Shown: in pieces, positions 51,965 to 61,378 of the stretch
Position numbering within the stretch: position 1 is the stretch's first letter
How the letters are laid out: each line of letters begins with the position of its first letter
NCBI GenBank assembly: GCA_012512265.1
Contig: JAAZEM010000090.1
Location: forward strand, 1-64,000
Length of the DNA stretch: 64,000 bases
Direction: 5' to 3'
DNA from: Armatimonadota bacterium
GTDB taxonomy: Bacteria > Armatimonadota > JAAZEB01
Notes under the pieces: generated by a model
Seen by the model: the letters and a program-made list of their open reading frames with translations, nothing else
What the model was told of the DNA's origin: nothing
Database searches by the model: none
Program-made: the position numbers and the translations under genes

Positions 51965-51995
51965 AAAGGCCGCGGGCTGAAGCCCCGCGGCCTTT
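51965..51995 (+). terminator. Terminator ending the M28-FtsX/PqqD/ABC cluster
   Basis: AAAGGCCGCGGG (51965-51976) and CCCGCGGCCTTT (51984-51995), a 12-bp perfect stem with a 7-nt loop, starting 21 bp after the ATPase stop and followed by CCCTT. Confidence 0.85.
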
Positions 51996-52224
51996 CCCTT
52001 ATCCGGCCTGCCGGCTATGCACGGGGCTTATCGTCCCCGGAATGTTTTCGGCCGCACATTCCCATCACGACGCGCGCATGCCCTTGATGCCGCTCAGCTC
52101 CCCTACCCCGGCGCCCGCCCAGGGAGAGCGAGCAGTTGATTACGGGATTCCGAGGCGCCTTGCGCGCATCGAGGAGCAACACGGTCTCCAGGCGCCATCC
52201 CGGGACGAGCCGCACGGTGGAGCA

Positions 52225-53394
52225 TCAGTGGAGCTGGGGATGCCACCAGATGTTCGCGAAGCGTGTGAGCAGCACCTGGGGATCCGCCGTTGAAGGGTCC
52301 TCGCTCCACAGCCCCGGCTGCGCGCCCTCCGCTTCGGCGGCGATGACCACCTCCGGGCCGCGCCTGTCCGGGATGGGCGCCTTCACCAGCACTTCGAACC
52401 GCTTGAAACCGAGGCGTACCAGCCCCTGCCCCACCCCATAGGCGATCCGGATCCCCTCTTCCCGGAGCCTTGCCAGCTCAGAAGGACGCGGGATCCACGC
52501 CGTCACGAGCACCCGCTGCTCTACCGGCTCCCACAAGAGGCCCGCAATCCGGACCTCACTGGCGTGGGCCTTGAGCCACGGCTCCAGCTGCAACCGCGAA
52601 AAGGCGCGCGCCTCCCATTCGGTCATCTCAGGCGCGGGCACGCTGGCCGCGGGAGCAGTCGTGGTGGCATCGGTCGCCGCCGGTGCTTCAGCAGGCGGGG
52701 ATGGATGCTCGGCAGGCGCGTTGGCCGGCGGCGGAGTCGCCTCACCCGTGGTCGACTGCGTCGATTTGCCAGGCGCAAGACCTGCGGCGGGCGCCGGGCT
52801 TCCAGGCGTTAGCCCTCCGGCGCCCCCTGGCAGGGCCACCGGGAAGCTCTCCGAGGGTGTCAACCGGGTCGTTCGTGGCGCATCCCGCAGGCTCATTACC
52901 AGCAAGACGAGCACAAAGGAGATGATAGCCACGGCGGCGAGCTGCACCGGTGGGGAGAGGCGGAGACCGAGCGTACCAAGCGCACTCGATGGCCTCTTCC
53001 TGGCAGCCACGGGCGCCTGGGCGCCCGCCGCGCGCTGGCGCGCCTGCTCCAACTTCTCGCGGTCGGCCTGGTTCTCTGGGTTCAGGTCAATCGCGAGCTG
53101 ATAGCGCTGAGCAGCCTCGTTCCAGCGCTTCTGGCTCGCATAGATATCACCGAGGAGTGAGTGGGCGGAAGGATCCTCGGGGAAGAGGCGGATCGCCTCG
53201 ATGCACTGTTGCTCCGCTGCCTCCCAATCGCCACGGATGCGGGACAAGTTGGCCATTGTCAGGAGCTGGTGTGCTCCCGTATCGGGCGCGTTGCCAGGCG
53301 CGTGCGCGCGCGCGCCTGTCTCCAGGCGCGCGCCACACTGCGTACAGAACGAGGCACCCTCCTGGGCCTCGCTACCACATGCCTTGCACTTCAC
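52225..53394 (-). CDS. Zinc-ribbon, TPR and single-pass membrane protein
   Basis: 389-aa protein. The N-terminal zinc ribbon has CKACGSEAQEGASFCTQCG. Two tetratricopeptide units follow (NLSRIRGDWEAAEQQCIEAI and GDIYASQKRWNEAAQRYQLA), then one transmembrane helix (QLAAVAIISFVLVLLVM), a long Pro/Ala/Thr-rich linker and a C-terminal domain of about 100 residues (EVRIAGLLWEPVEQRVLVTA). The layout suggests a membrane scaffold with cytoplasmic zinc ribbon/TPR and an extracytoplasmic tail. GTG 53394 is chosen for GGAG 6 nt upstream and because it directly precedes the ribbon; the frame is open another 37 codons with low-complexity sequence. Role unknown. Confidence 0.78.
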   Translation of the reverse strand: MKCKACGSEAQEGASFCTQCGARLETGARAHAPGNAPDTGAHQLLTMANLSRIRGDWEAAEQQCIEAIRLFPEDPSAHSLLGDIYASQKRWNEAAQRYQLAIDLNPENQADREKLEQARQRAAGAQAPVAARKRPSSALGTLGLRLSPPVQLAAVAIISFVLVLLVMSLRDAPRTTRLTPSESFPVALPGGAGGLTPGSPAPAAGLAPGKSTQSTTGEATPPPANAPAEHPSPPAEAPAATDATTTAPAASVPAPEMTEWEARAFSRLQLEPWLKAHASEVRIAGLLWEPVEQRVLVTAWIPRPSELARLREEGIRIAYGVGQGLVRLGFKRFEVLVKAPIPDRRGPEVVIAAEAEGAQPGLWSEDPSTADPQVLLTRFANIWWHPQLH

Positions 53395-53560
53395 CTCCGG
53401 CTCCAATCCCGGCCTCCGGCGCGGCCTCCCCGCACATTCTTTCGCCAGGGAGACGCCAGACTCCTCGCGGCGCGCGCCTTCGGGCCCTCGCGGGGCGAGG
53501 CACACCGCGGTGCCTCATGGGAAAGCTTGGCCCCGCATGCCGGGGGAAGAGGAGGTCCCG

Positions 53561-54100
53561 CTATGCGTCAGACTCGCCCGTCGCGGGCATCGGCCCCATG
53601 CCCGGCTCAGCCACTCGCGCTCCCAGCTCGCGGTCGAGCATCAACAGCGCCACGGCGTTGTCGCCAATCATCTTGAGCTGGTCAACGATTTCGCCGGCGC
53701 TCTTTTCCTCTTCCACCTGCTCGGTGATGAACCACTGGAGCATGATCTGCGCCGCGTAGTCGTTCTCCTTGGCAGCGAGGGCGTAGAGGTCGTTGATCAT
53801 CGCGGTCACGCGCGCCTCATGCGCCGCCACTTCCTGGAAGAGCTCCAGGGGAGAGCCGAAACGGGCCGGCGGCTGGTCGATTGCCCTGATCTCGGCGCGG
53901 CCACCGCGTTCGTTGACGTAATCGAAGAGCTTCAGCGCGTGTCCCCACTCCTCCATGAACTGGATGCGCAGCCAGTGAGCCATGCCGGGAAGGTTCTCTG
54001 CCTCGCATTGCGCGGACATGGCCAGGTAGAGGTGCGCCGAGTAAACCTCGTTCTTAACCTGCTCGTTGATCGCCCCCTGAAGGGCCTCGCTCAATCCCAT
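53561..54100 (-). CDS. Ferritin (FtnA-like)
   Basis: 179-aa non-haem ferritin of bacterial type, forming iron-storage cages in the cytoplasm. Ferroxidase ligands are visible: Glu in [15 protein letters not shown], the Glu/His in [20 protein letters not shown], Glu in [14 protein letters not shown] and Gln/Glu in [16 protein letters not shown]. Start ATG 54100 follows GGAGAGTGGAG; the frame is open upstream but that part is not ferritin-like. The C-terminus has an extra Met/Pro-rich tail ([13 protein letters not shown]). A strong minus-strand promoter lies about 290 nt upstream. Confidence 0.93.
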   Translation of the reverse strand: MGLSEALQGAINEQVKNEVYSAHLYLAMSAQCEAENLPGMAHWLRIQFMEEWGHALKLFDYVNERGGRAEIRAIDQPPARFGSPLELFQEVAAHEARVTAMINDLYALAAKENDYAAQIMLQWFITEQVEEEKSAGEIVDQLKMIGDNAVALLMLDRELGARVAEPGMGPMPATGESDA

Positions 54101-54396
54101 ACTCCACTCTCCTCTCGCGCCCGTACCCCACACCGGCCGGGCGGCTTCGCATACGGCACGACTCAGCCGCGCCACACTGCGCCATCAAAGCGGCGTGCGC
54201 GACAGAACCGGAGGAGAAAGAACGCAGACCGCATCCTCACGCAGGGCGGCGACGAACGGTTCCGATTCCGCGCATGCGCCCCTCCCGTCGCGCATTCCCC
54301 AGACCGCCACCGCTCCTAGCGCCCAAGCACGCAGGGCCCCCCGCGTGAGTACTGCCATGTGTGGGAGCAGGCGCTTGTACAGCGAGCGGTTGTCCC

Positions 54397-54426
54397 ACTT
54401 TACCACACCGAAACCAGGCCCGTCAA
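54397..54426 (-). promoter_or_regulatory. Minus-strand promoter toward ferritin
   Basis: On the minus strand TTGACG (54426-54421), 18-bp spacer, TAAAGT (54402-54397). Transcription near 54390 would leave a long leader (about 290 nt) before the ferritin start. A frame of about 70 codons in that leader (54185-54406) lacks a ribosome site. Confidence 0.6.
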
Positions 54427-54431
54427 GCCAC

Positions 54432-54461
54432 TTGCTCCGGGCCTGTGATCCGTGCTATAAT
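54432..54461 (+). promoter_or_regulatory. Plus-strand promoter toward the HAD phosphatase and IMP dehydrogenase
   Basis: TTGCTC (54432-54437), 18-bp spacer, TATAAT (54456-54461). Its -35 box is 5 bp from that of the opposite promoter, so the two compete for one polymerase footprint. A start near 54468 rules out the in-frame ATG 54467 as translation start. Confidence 0.65.
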
Positions 54462-54520
54462 AACCTATGGGACACTTACCGCGGCTCGTTCACACCCTTC
54501 CGGGGGAAGGCGCTGTGGGC

Positions 54521-55222
54521 ATGCGTAGCGCGCCACTGCCAGGCTCTTCCCTTCCTCACGCCGTTTTCTTCGACATGGACGGCCTCCTGGTCGACTCCGA
54601 GCCCGTGCATGCCGCGGCCTATGTTGTCGCCTTCGAGCGAGCCGGTTTGGCGCTGCACCCGGATGAGTATCGCACGCATGTCACCCTGGGCGGGGGCTCC
54701 ATCCGTGATCTGTACGCCGCCAAGGGCGGCTCCGCGGCGGGCTGGCCCGAGCTTTTTGAGTGCAAGTGCGAGCTGTTCGCGAAACAGGTGCGCGAGGAGA
54801 TGGAGCTGCTCCCAGGCGTCTCAGAACTGTTGCAGGCTCTGGCCGATCGGGGCATCCCTTGCCTTCTGGCGACAGGTTCCGGGCGTGCCAACGCCACGGT
54901 CATCCTGGAGCGCTTCGGGCTCCGCCCCTATTTCGCGGCCGTCTTGAGCGGCGAGGATGTCTCCCGAGCCAAGCCCGATCCCGAGATATTTCTGAAAGCC
55001 GCGGCCCTGATTGGCGCGTCTCCCGCCCACTGTGTCTCACTTGAGGACTCCCCCAAGGGCGTGCGGGCCGCCACGGGCGCCGGCGTCCCTTGCATCGCCG
55101 TCCCAACCTCCTGGACGCGCACCGGGGACTTTACCGGGGCGGCGCTTATCGTCCATTCCCTCCAGCAAGTGACCCCACTCCTGCTGGAGGAGATCGTTCA
55201 TAATCACCTTGCGAGGAGCTAG
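54521..55222 (+). CDS. HAD-superfamily phosphatase/beta-phosphoglucomutase-like protein
   Basis: 233-aa haloacid-dehalogenase hydrolase. Motif I FFDMDGLLVDSEP supplies the nucleophile Asp; motif II lies in CLLATGSGRAN; the conserved Lys is in RAKPDPEIFLKAA; and motif IV is VSLEDSPKGVRAA. A helical cap domain follows motif I. The closest resemblance is to the beta-phosphoglucomutase/phosphatase subgroup; substrate is unknown. ATG 54521 is preferred because the promoter start site lies at about 54468 and GGGGGAAGG is upstream. The IMP dehydrogenase gene starts 4 bp after its stop, so they are co-transcribed. Confidence 0.85.
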   Translation: MRSAPLPGSSLPHAVFFDMDGLLVDSEPVHAAAYVVAFERAGLALHPDEYRTHVTLGGGSIRDLYAAKGGSAAGWPELFECKCELFAKQVREEMELLPGVSELLQALADRGIPCLLATGSGRANATVILERFGLRPYFAAVLSGEDVSRAKPDPEIFLKAAALIGASPAHCVSLEDSPKGVRAATGAGVPCIAVPTSWTRTGDFTGAALIVHSLQQVTPLLLEEIVHNHLARS

Positions 55223-55225
55223 AAG

Positions 55226-56743
55226 ATGACCGAGGAAAGGGAAGCAATAGCCGATGGCGTGCCCGCCCATGTGCTCTTTGAGGAAGGGCTAGGCCTGAGT
55301 TATGATGACTACATTCTCCTACCGGGGTACATTGATTTCCACGCCAGCCAGGTGTCGCTCGAGACGCGAGTAACCCGGCGTATCACCATCAAGCGCCCCA
55401 TTGTCAGCGCCCCGATGGATACCGTCACCGAGACCGAGATGGCGATCGGGCTCGCGCTCCAGGGTGGCCTCGGAATCATCCACTACAACAACACCCCCGA
55501 GGAGCAAGCCGCCATGGTCCGGCGCGTGAAGCGCTTCGAAAACGGCTTCATCTCGGACCCGGTGGTGCTCGGACCCAGGCACACCATCGCCGATGTCGAC
55601 CATATCAAGCAGACGCACGGGTTCTCCGGCATCCCGATCACCGAGGACGGCACGCTCAACTCCCGGCTGGTCGGAATCGTCACCAACCGAGACATTGACT
55701 TCGAGAAGGATCGCTCTCGGCCACTCGCCGAGGTGATGACCACCGACCTCGTGACGGCACCCGTCGGCGTCACCCTCAGCGAAGCAAATAAGATCCTGAA
55801 GGAGAGCAAAAAGGGGAAGCTGCCCGTTGTCGATAGCGAGCGCCGCCTGGTCGCCCTCGTCTCGCGAAACGACCTCATCAAGAACAAGGAGTTTCCCGAG
55901 GCCTCGAAGGACCCGCGCAAGCAGCTCCTGGTCGGCGCCGCGGTCTCTACTCGCGAAGAGGATCGTCGCCGCATCGACCTGGTGATCGAAGCCGGCGCGG
56001 ATGTGCTGGTGATCGACGCGGCCCAGGGCTACTCCCGGTTCGAGCTCGATACCCTGCGCTACATCAAAGAGACCGCGCCCCATGTGGACGTGGTGGCCGG
56101 CAATGTGGTCTCGGTGACGCAAGCCGAGGCCATGATCCGCGCGGGCGCAGATGCGCTCCGGATCGGAATGGGCCCTGGCTCCATCTGCATCACGCAGAAC
56201 ATGATGGCGGTTGGCCGAGCACAAGCTTCGGCCGTCTCCCGCTGCGCGCACTACGCCCGCCAGTTTGATGTGCCCGTCATCGCCGATGGCGGCATCCGGG
56301 GCATCGGCCACATTCTCAAGGCGCTTGCCATTGGCGCGAGCACGGTCATGCTCGGGTCGCTCCTGGCCGGCACCGCGGAATCCCCGGGCGAATACCTCTA
56401 CGAGAACGGCATCCGCGTGAAGCAGTACCGGGGCATGGCCTCGCTGGAGGCGATGAACGCGGGCGGCGGCAAGCGCTATCTTAACGAGAATGACGGCGTT
56501 CAGGTGCCCCAGGGGGTCGCTGGCACCGTCGTGGACAAGGGCTCGCTGCAGGACTACGTGCCCTATCTTCATAAGGGGATCAGCCAGGGCTTCCAGGATA
56601 TGGGCGTCCGCTCCATCCCCGAGCTCCATGAGGCGCTCTACTCCGGACGCCTCCGGTTCGAACGGCGCACGCCCGCTGCCCAGGAGGAAGGCAGCGTCCA
56701 CTCGCTCGTCTCCTACCGCGAGCCACGCTGGGGCATTCGCTAA
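55226..56743 (+). CDS. guaB: IMP dehydrogenase of eukaryotic type
   Basis: 505-aa enzyme that oxidises IMP to XMP, the first committed step to GMP. Barrel start [16 protein letters not shown], two CBS domains (about 115-235), active-site loop [20 protein letters not shown] with catalytic Cys321, and the phosphate loop [15 protein letters not shown] are intact. Several stretches follow the animal/fungal enzymes rather than usual bacterial ones: ICITQ (bacterial usually ICTTR), [30 protein letters not shown], and the C-terminal [11 protein letters not shown] and [15 protein letters not shown] precedes ATG 55226. Horizontal origin or membership of a rare bacterial clade is likely. Confidence 0.93.
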   Translation: MTEEREAIADGVPAHVLFEEGLGLSYDDYILLPGYIDFHASQVSLETRVTRRITIKRPIVSAPMDTVTETEMAIGLALQGGLGIIHYNNTPEEQAAMVRRVKRFENGFISDPVVLGPRHTIADVDHIKQTHGFSGIPITEDGTLNSRLVGIVTNRDIDFEKDRSRPLAEVMTTDLVTAPVGVTLSEANKILKESKKGKLPVVDSERRLVALVSRNDLIKNKEFPEASKDPRKQLLVGAAVSTREEDRRRIDLVIEAGADVLVIDAAQGYSRFELDTLRYIKETAPHVDVVAGNVVSVTQAEAMIRAGADALRIGMGPGSICITQNMMAVGRAQASAVSRCAHYARQFDVPVIADGGIRGIGHILKALAIGASTVMLGSLLAGTAESPGEYLYENGIRVKQYRGMASLEAMNAGGGKRYLNENDGVQVPQGVAGTVVDKGSLQDYVPYLHKGISQGFQDMGVRSIPELHEALYSGRLRFERRTPAAQEEGSVHSLVSYREPRWGIR

Positions 56744-56825
56744 CTCGAACGCGCGGCTGAATGGGCTGCACACACCTCTGCCGCCCGTTCAGTCGCGCGT
56801 CTTCCAAAGCCGCCGCGCCGCCGGT

Positions 56826-57335
56826 CTATTCTATATCGTCCGATAGCCCCGGGAGTTGGAGACCGTATCGGCGCAGCCATGCGCGCAGCGGATGGCGCTC
56901 GAGAGACGCGTACTCCACCATGATCTCTACCGCGCCCTCTATCGAGTCGTTCTGCTTTCCGGTTGGGCACGGCAGCCACGGCGCATACCCGAAGAGGCGG
57001 CAGATGAGGGGCCGGACCGGATAGATGGCACACCGGTCCGTGTCGCGGTCCAGGAAGGGGCAGAGCGCGACCACCGCTCCCTCCCCCCAATGCAGCACCT
57101 TGTCCTGGCCGAGAACTCGCGCCCGCTCCGGGGCGGGCATCGCCATGGCAGCGCGTACCAGGCGGGCAAACTCCGGGTAGCTCAGGTCAATGCCATCCAC
57201 GCAGCGCATGGCGCAGCGCGTGCAGCCGTCGCAGGCACGCATATCGCGATCCCGAACCGCTGCTTCCAGACGAGCATACGTCTCTGCTTCCCCCGCTGGC
57301 CGGTCTCCGGCACCATTCCACCATCTGTCTGGCAT
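56826..57335 (-). CDS. YkgJ-family Cys-cluster protein (zinc/iron-chelating domain)
   Basis: 169-aa protein with the YkgJ pattern: an N-terminal cluster CDGCTRCAMRC, then CPFLDRDTDRCAIYPVRPLI and CRLFGYAPWLPC. These Cys residues are thought to bind zinc or an Fe-S cluster; the function of the family is not established. The ATG at 57335 gives a short N-terminal extension before the first cluster. It is transcribed from the minus strand and lies between IMP dehydrogenase and the M24 peptidase. Confidence 0.8.
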   Translation of the reverse strand: MPDRWWNGAGDRPAGEAETYARLEAAVRDRDMRACDGCTRCAMRCVDGIDLSYPEFARLVRAAMAMPAPERARVLGQDKVLHWGEGAVVALCPFLDRDTDRCAIYPVRPLICRLFGYAPWLPCPTGKQNDSIEGAVEIMVEYASLERHPLRAWLRRYGLQLPGLSDDIE

Positions 57336-57397
57336 CGAATAGCCACTCCCAAAGAGCGTGTTGGCCGTTCAGAAAGCGAATCCTGCCCCGCGCCCGG

Positions 57398-58585
57398 CTA
57401 TTCTACCATATGCAACAGCGGAACGATACCCGCCTGCATCGGCAGGGTGGTTACCTGCGACGCGCTGTGCCCGAGGTAGACGTTGATCTCGCTGCGGATC
57501 CCAAACTCACCCTGGAGATAGATGCCCGGTTCGACGGTGAATCCGGTGCCGGGGAGAAGCGTGCGCTCGTCGTGCGTCTCCAGGTTGTCGAGATTTGCGC
57601 CGCTTCCGTGGTTCTCCACCCCGATGCTGTGCCCGGTGCGGTGAGGGAAGAAGTCGCCATATCCCGCGTCGCGAATGACGCTGCGCGCTACGTCATCCAC
57701 CTCGTAGCCGCGCAGAACCCGCCCCTCGCGAATCGCATCCTCGATGAAGAGAACCGCGCGGTCGCGCGCCAGGCGCACGATGGAGAAGATCTCCTGGTGA
57801 CGCTCCGGCACCGTGGTCCCCGCGAAGGCAACCCAGGTGATATCGGCGTAGATCGCTTCGGGCAGGTCACGCTTTGCCCACAAGTCGAGGAGCACGAAGT
57901 CGCCCGGCCGGATCTCGCGGTGGGAGTGCGCGCTCGGCATGTAGTGGGGATCGGCGCTATTCTCGTTCACCGCCACAATCGGAGGAGAGTCGCTCTTCAG
58001 CTCCAAGAGATCGAATTGATCCATCAGGTAGCGCTGGACATCGTACTCCGTGATGCGCCGGCCTTCCTGCAACGCCTGCCCCAGGTAGGTGAATGCATCA
58101 TCCTTGGCCTCCATGAGCAGGCGCGCGGCGTCTCGATGCAGGCTCAAGCCCTGGTCCGACCAACGCGCTTCCGCGATCTGCACCAGTTCGGCCGAGGAGA
58201 CGATCTCCACCCCGCATGCGCGCACCATCTCCAGCGTGCCCGCATCCACCCGCGACACGCTGGGGAGCTCCCCGCACGGGGAATACTCCATGGCCACTCT
58301 GTGGCAATCCTTCAGGATCTCTCCAAGAAGGCGCCGCAGATCCTGCCACGAGACGTAGGTCCGAACGCGCCCCTCGAACTCCTTGAACTGCCCCGCCTCG
58401 ATCTGATGGACCAGGGCAACGGCCTCGCCGGCCCTCGGAACCCACCAGAACCAGCGGCGCGAGAGCATCAACCCGCGCCCACCGAGCAGGCGACGCGCGA
58501 TAGGATTGCAGCCCTGATAGTCGTAAAGCAGCCAGCCATCCAAACCGGCGCGCTCAATGTGGGGCTGAATGCTGTTCTCCTTCAT
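57398..58585 (-). CDS. M24-family Xaa-Pro peptidase-like metallopeptidase
   Basis: 395-aa creatinase/aminopeptidase-fold protein. The N-terminal domain is followed by the pita-bread domain with all five metal ligands: Asp in FVLLDLWAKRD, Asp in IYADITWVAF, His in FPHRTGHSIGVENHG, Glu in GFTVEPGIY and Glu in GIRSEINVYLG. It would cleave Xaa-Pro dipeptide bonds in the cytoplasm. It is transcribed in the same direction as the YkgJ-like gene 62 bp downstream, and the Gfo/Idh/MocA gene lies 170 bp upstream. Confidence 0.9.
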   Translation of the reverse strand: MKENSIQPHIERAGLDGWLLYDYQGCNPIARRLLGGRGLMLSRRWFWWVPRAGEAVALVHQIEAGQFKEFEGRVRTYVSWQDLRRLLGEILKDCHRVAMEYSPCGELPSVSRVDAGTLEMVRACGVEIVSSAELVQIAEARWSDQGLSLHRDAARLLMEAKDDAFTYLGQALQEGRRITEYDVQRYLMDQFDLLELKSDSPPIVAVNENSADPHYMPSAHSHREIRPGDFVLLDLWAKRDLPEAIYADITWVAFAGTTVPERHQEIFSIVRLARDRAVLFIEDAIREGRVLRGYEVDDVARSVIRDAGYGDFFPHRTGHSIGVENHGSGANLDNLETHDERTLLPGTGFTVEPGIYLQGEFGIRSEINVYLGHSASQVTTLPMQAGIVPLLHMVE

Positions 58586-58755
58586 GGCTCCTCCTGAAGC
58601 ACTCCATCAGAGCCATTGTACCCGGTTCGGCGCCGGTTGAAAAAGGGAGACGGCAGGGGTTCCTCACCGGGCGCCCATCCACGCGGCCGCTTCGCGCGGG
58701 CTTCACGGGGAAGAGCGCCACGCAGGCACCCTTCCCCACAATCCCAGGCAGAGGA

Positions 58756-59754
58756 TCACGTCCACGGCGGGGCATCAAAGCGGACGACGGCCTGCGTACG
58801 GTTGCTCTCGTAACATGCCAGTGCCAGCGCCAGAGCCCTGCGGCCCTCTGCGCCCGGCAGCGGTGAGGGACCTCCCTCGCGCACCGCGGCGGCGAACTCG
58901 CGCAGCTCGTTGGCGAACCCATCCTCCTGGAACTCGATCACCTCGGGCTCCGTCTGGCGGTGAATCGTGATCCGCCGCGCGTTCACCGAAACGGTCACGT
59001 CCTGGCAGTGGAGGACCGTCTCATTCCGCCCTTGCGTCGCAAGGCCGTCCGTCTGAAACTGGATGAGGGCTCCACCATCCAGCCCGAGGGTCGCCGCGCC
59101 GGTCTCGTCGGCCCAGTTGCCGCACCGGTCGCGAATCGCCGCGTGTACCCATTGCGGAGTGCTCCCCGCGAGCCAAACGGCGCGGTCCAGGTTGTGGATC
59201 CCCATCTGGAGGAACATGCCGCCGCCGCATGTCTCGGCGCGCTTCAGCCACGGGCGCGTGTACCAGTCAGGCCGGATGCGATAGTTGCAGTACTCCGAAA
59301 TGAGGCCCAGCGCTCCGAACTCCCCCGCCCGCAAGCGCTCGAACGCTGCGCGATAGGACGAGCGGAAGCGACTGGTCATCCCCACCATCAGGAGGGCGCC
59401 AGTGCGCTCCGCGGTGGCGATCATGCGGTCGCAATCCTCCAGTGTTGTCGCCATCGGCTTCTCGACGAGCACTGCCTTGCCCGCTTCGAGGGCCGGGATG
59501 GTCGCCTGCGCATGCAGGTAGTTCGGCAGGAGCACGACGACGGCATCCACGCCGGGATCCGCCAGCAGCTCCTCGAGGCTTCCATAGACGGAAGCGCCGG
59601 TGCCGTCGGTCACAGTGCGCGCCCTTTCGACATCGAGGTCGCAGACGGCCGCCAGGCGCCAGTCGTTCGCGCACGGGCCCTTCAATGCACGAAGATAAGT
59701 CTCGGCGATCACGCCGCAGCCGACGATGCCGAGGCCGGGAAGCTGTGCCATCAT
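58756..59754 (-). CDS. Gfo/Idh/MocA-family NAD(P)-dependent oxidoreductase
   Basis: 332-aa oxidoreductase. The N-terminal Rossmann motif is LGIVGCGVIAETYL, the EKPMATTLEDCDRM motif supplies the catalytic Lys, and RPWLKRAETCGGGMFLQMGI, followed by HNLDRAVWLAG, forms the substrate-binding C-domain with its His. Family members dehydrogenate sugars, inositols or reduce related compounds; substrate unknown. GAGAGGGG lies 7 nt before ATG 59754. Confidence 0.9.
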   Translation of the reverse strand: MMAQLPGLGIVGCGVIAETYLRALKGPCANDWRLAAVCDLDVERARTVTDGTGASVYGSLEELLADPGVDAVVVLLPNYLHAQATIPALEAGKAVLVEKPMATTLEDCDRMIATAERTGALLMVGMTSRFRSSYRAAFERLRAGEFGALGLISEYCNYRIRPDWYTRPWLKRAETCGGGMFLQMGIHNLDRAVWLAGSTPQWVHAAIRDRCGNWADETGAATLGLDGGALIQFQTDGLATQGRNETVLHCQDVTVSVNARRITIHRQTEPEVIEFQEDGFANELREFAAAVREGGPSPLPGAEGRRALALALACYESNRTQAVVRFDAPPWT

Positions 59755-60111
59755 GGGTGAACCCCTCTCGCTGAGTGGTCAAAGGGAGCGTCTAGCCGGC
59801 CACTCCCCTGCCCTCTCTTCCCCACCGGCAGCGCATCTCCTGCCAGGAACGTCCGGATCCCAGGCAACGGATAGCTGGCACGCACGCTGACGATGTGACA
59901 GGCCAAGGGGAAAGGTGGAACGCCGGCGAAAAGAGAGGTGTCCCAAGCAGAAGGGCGTGCGCGTCTTCGCCCGGTTCTTGGGGGCAGGATGGCCGGGCGA
60001 GATCCGCTTCGCGGGTGGCGCGGTAGCCTCATCGAGCCGGCATCGCGCGCCCGTGGGATCTGCTTCCATGCGCCCCACCGGGGAGCCCCCACGCAGTGGA
60101 GAACGATCCGA
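59755..60111. other. Divergent intergenic region
   Basis: 357 bp between the oxidoreductase (minus) and the FtsX-type gene (plus). Open frames run through it but none has a ribosome site or family likeness. No consensus promoter stood out on either strand. Confidence 0.4.
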
Positions 60112-61368
60112 ATGCTTCAGTATGCGCTGAAAGAACTGATCCGGCGGCGTTCACGGAGTCTGCTGCTCCTCTTTGGCCTGATCGTGTGTACTGCCCTGCT
60201 CGCGGCCTCTCTCTCCATCTCACAGGCGATGCGCAATGCGGCGCGCCAGCCCTTCCAATCAGCCAATGCCGATCTGGTGGTTCAGAAGGAGCTGGCGACG
60301 TGCCCCTTCGCTCTGGTAAAACACGCCGGGAAGCTGGGGGGAATCCCCTGGACGGCGGTCGAGGAGATCCGCAAGCTGCCGGGGGTGGAGCTGGCTACGG
60401 GCGTCCTGGAGCTTTGGGCAACGAGCGGCCCGGAAGAGACAGACCGCGCCGTGGTGACCGGTCTCGTGCCGGAGGATCAGCACCGGATCGGGCCCGTCAA
60501 GCGGGGAGAGGATTGCTGCCAGCTGGTCGACCACGAGATCGGCGGGCGATATCTGAAAGAGGACGACGATCATGCCTGTCTCGTCGAGAAACCGTATGCC
60601 GAAAAGCACGGATTGGGGCTAGGCGGGCAGGTGACCCTGGGCGGCGAGCCGTTCACCGTCGTCGGCACGTTGGAGGCCGCGCCGGGAGCGCGCATCTCGG
60701 CAGGCGAGGTCTACATCCCCCTGGCAAAGGCGCAGGATTTGCTGGGCGAGGAGACGGTCAACGCCATCATGATTCGTGCGAAAGATCAGGAGGCGGCCAA
60801 AGCGATCGCGCAAGAGCTTCCGCGGATCATCCCCGTGGACACCGCCCAGGGCGAGAAGCTGGTGGTGACGAGTGACGCGAATGTGATGAGCAACGTCGCG
60901 GGGGTGGCCATCCTGGCGCAGAGTGCGACCACCTGGATGGCGGCACTCGTGGTGGGCGTCGTCTTCCTGCTGGTGGTGAAGTCATCTCTCGCGTCGGTGG
61001 GCGAGCGGGTGCGCGAGATCGGCACGATGAAGGCCGTTGGCTGGCGTGATGCGCATGTGGCCCGGCTGCTCGCCCTGGAATCGGCGCTTGTCGGGATCAT
61101 CGGGGGCGGCGTGGGCACGGCCACCGGCTGGGGTGCCGCGTGGCTCTACGCATCCCACACCCGGGTTCAGCTGCCGTCGCTGCTGAACAGCTACCCCGCA
61201 TGCGCGAAAACGCCTCCCCCGGTGGATATGCAGTTCTCCCTGGAGGGGTCGGGCCCCCTGGTCATCGGCGCCTTCCTGGTGGCGCTCGCCATCGGCATTT
61301 TCTCGGGCTATCTGGCCGCCCGGCGGGCAAGCAAGCTCCCACCGGCCGAGGCCCTCCGTCGCGTATGA
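60112..61368 (+). CDS. FtsX/MacB-type ABC permease with Cys-containing extracytoplasmic domain
   Basis: 418-aa permease: one helix at the N-terminus (SLLLLFGLIVCTALLAAS), an extracytoplasmic domain of about 220 residues and three C-terminal helices including LVVGVVFLLVVKSSLASVGE, with REIGTMKAVGWRDAHVA, and GYLAARRASKLPPAEALRR. The extracytoplasmic part has several Cys (ELATCPFALVKH, EDCCQLVDHE, SYPACAKTPP), unusual for the family and suggesting disulfides or metal/thiol handling. ATG 60112 follows GGAG; the long upstream reading is low-complexity. The ATPase gene starts 10 bp downstream. Confidence 0.9.
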   Translation: MLQYALKELIRRRSRSLLLLFGLIVCTALLAASLSISQAMRNAARQPFQSANADLVVQKELATCPFALVKHAGKLGGIPWTAVEEIRKLPGVELATGVLELWATSGPEETDRAVVTGLVPEDQHRIGPVKRGEDCCQLVDHEIGGRYLKEDDDHACLVEKPYAEKHGLGLGGQVTLGGEPFTVVGTLEAAPGARISAGEVYIPLAKAQDLLGEETVNAIMIRAKDQEAAKAIAQELPRIIPVDTAQGEKLVVTSDANVMSNVAGVAILAQSATTWMAALVVGVVFLLVVKSSLASVGERVREIGTMKAVGWRDAHVARLLALESALVGIIGGGVGTATGWGAAWLYASHTRVQLPSLLNSYPACAKTPPPVDMQFSLEGSGPLVIGAFLVALAIGIFSGYLAARRASKLPPAEALRRV

Positions 61369-61378
61369 GCACCTGATC

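Noticed and set aside
54185-54406. 73-codon minus-strand frame in the ferritin leader
   Set aside because: Its start lies at the -10 box and there is no ribosome site.
55319-56773. 484-codon minus-strand frame opposite IMP dehydrogenase
   Set aside because: Shadow of a strongly conserved plus-strand gene.
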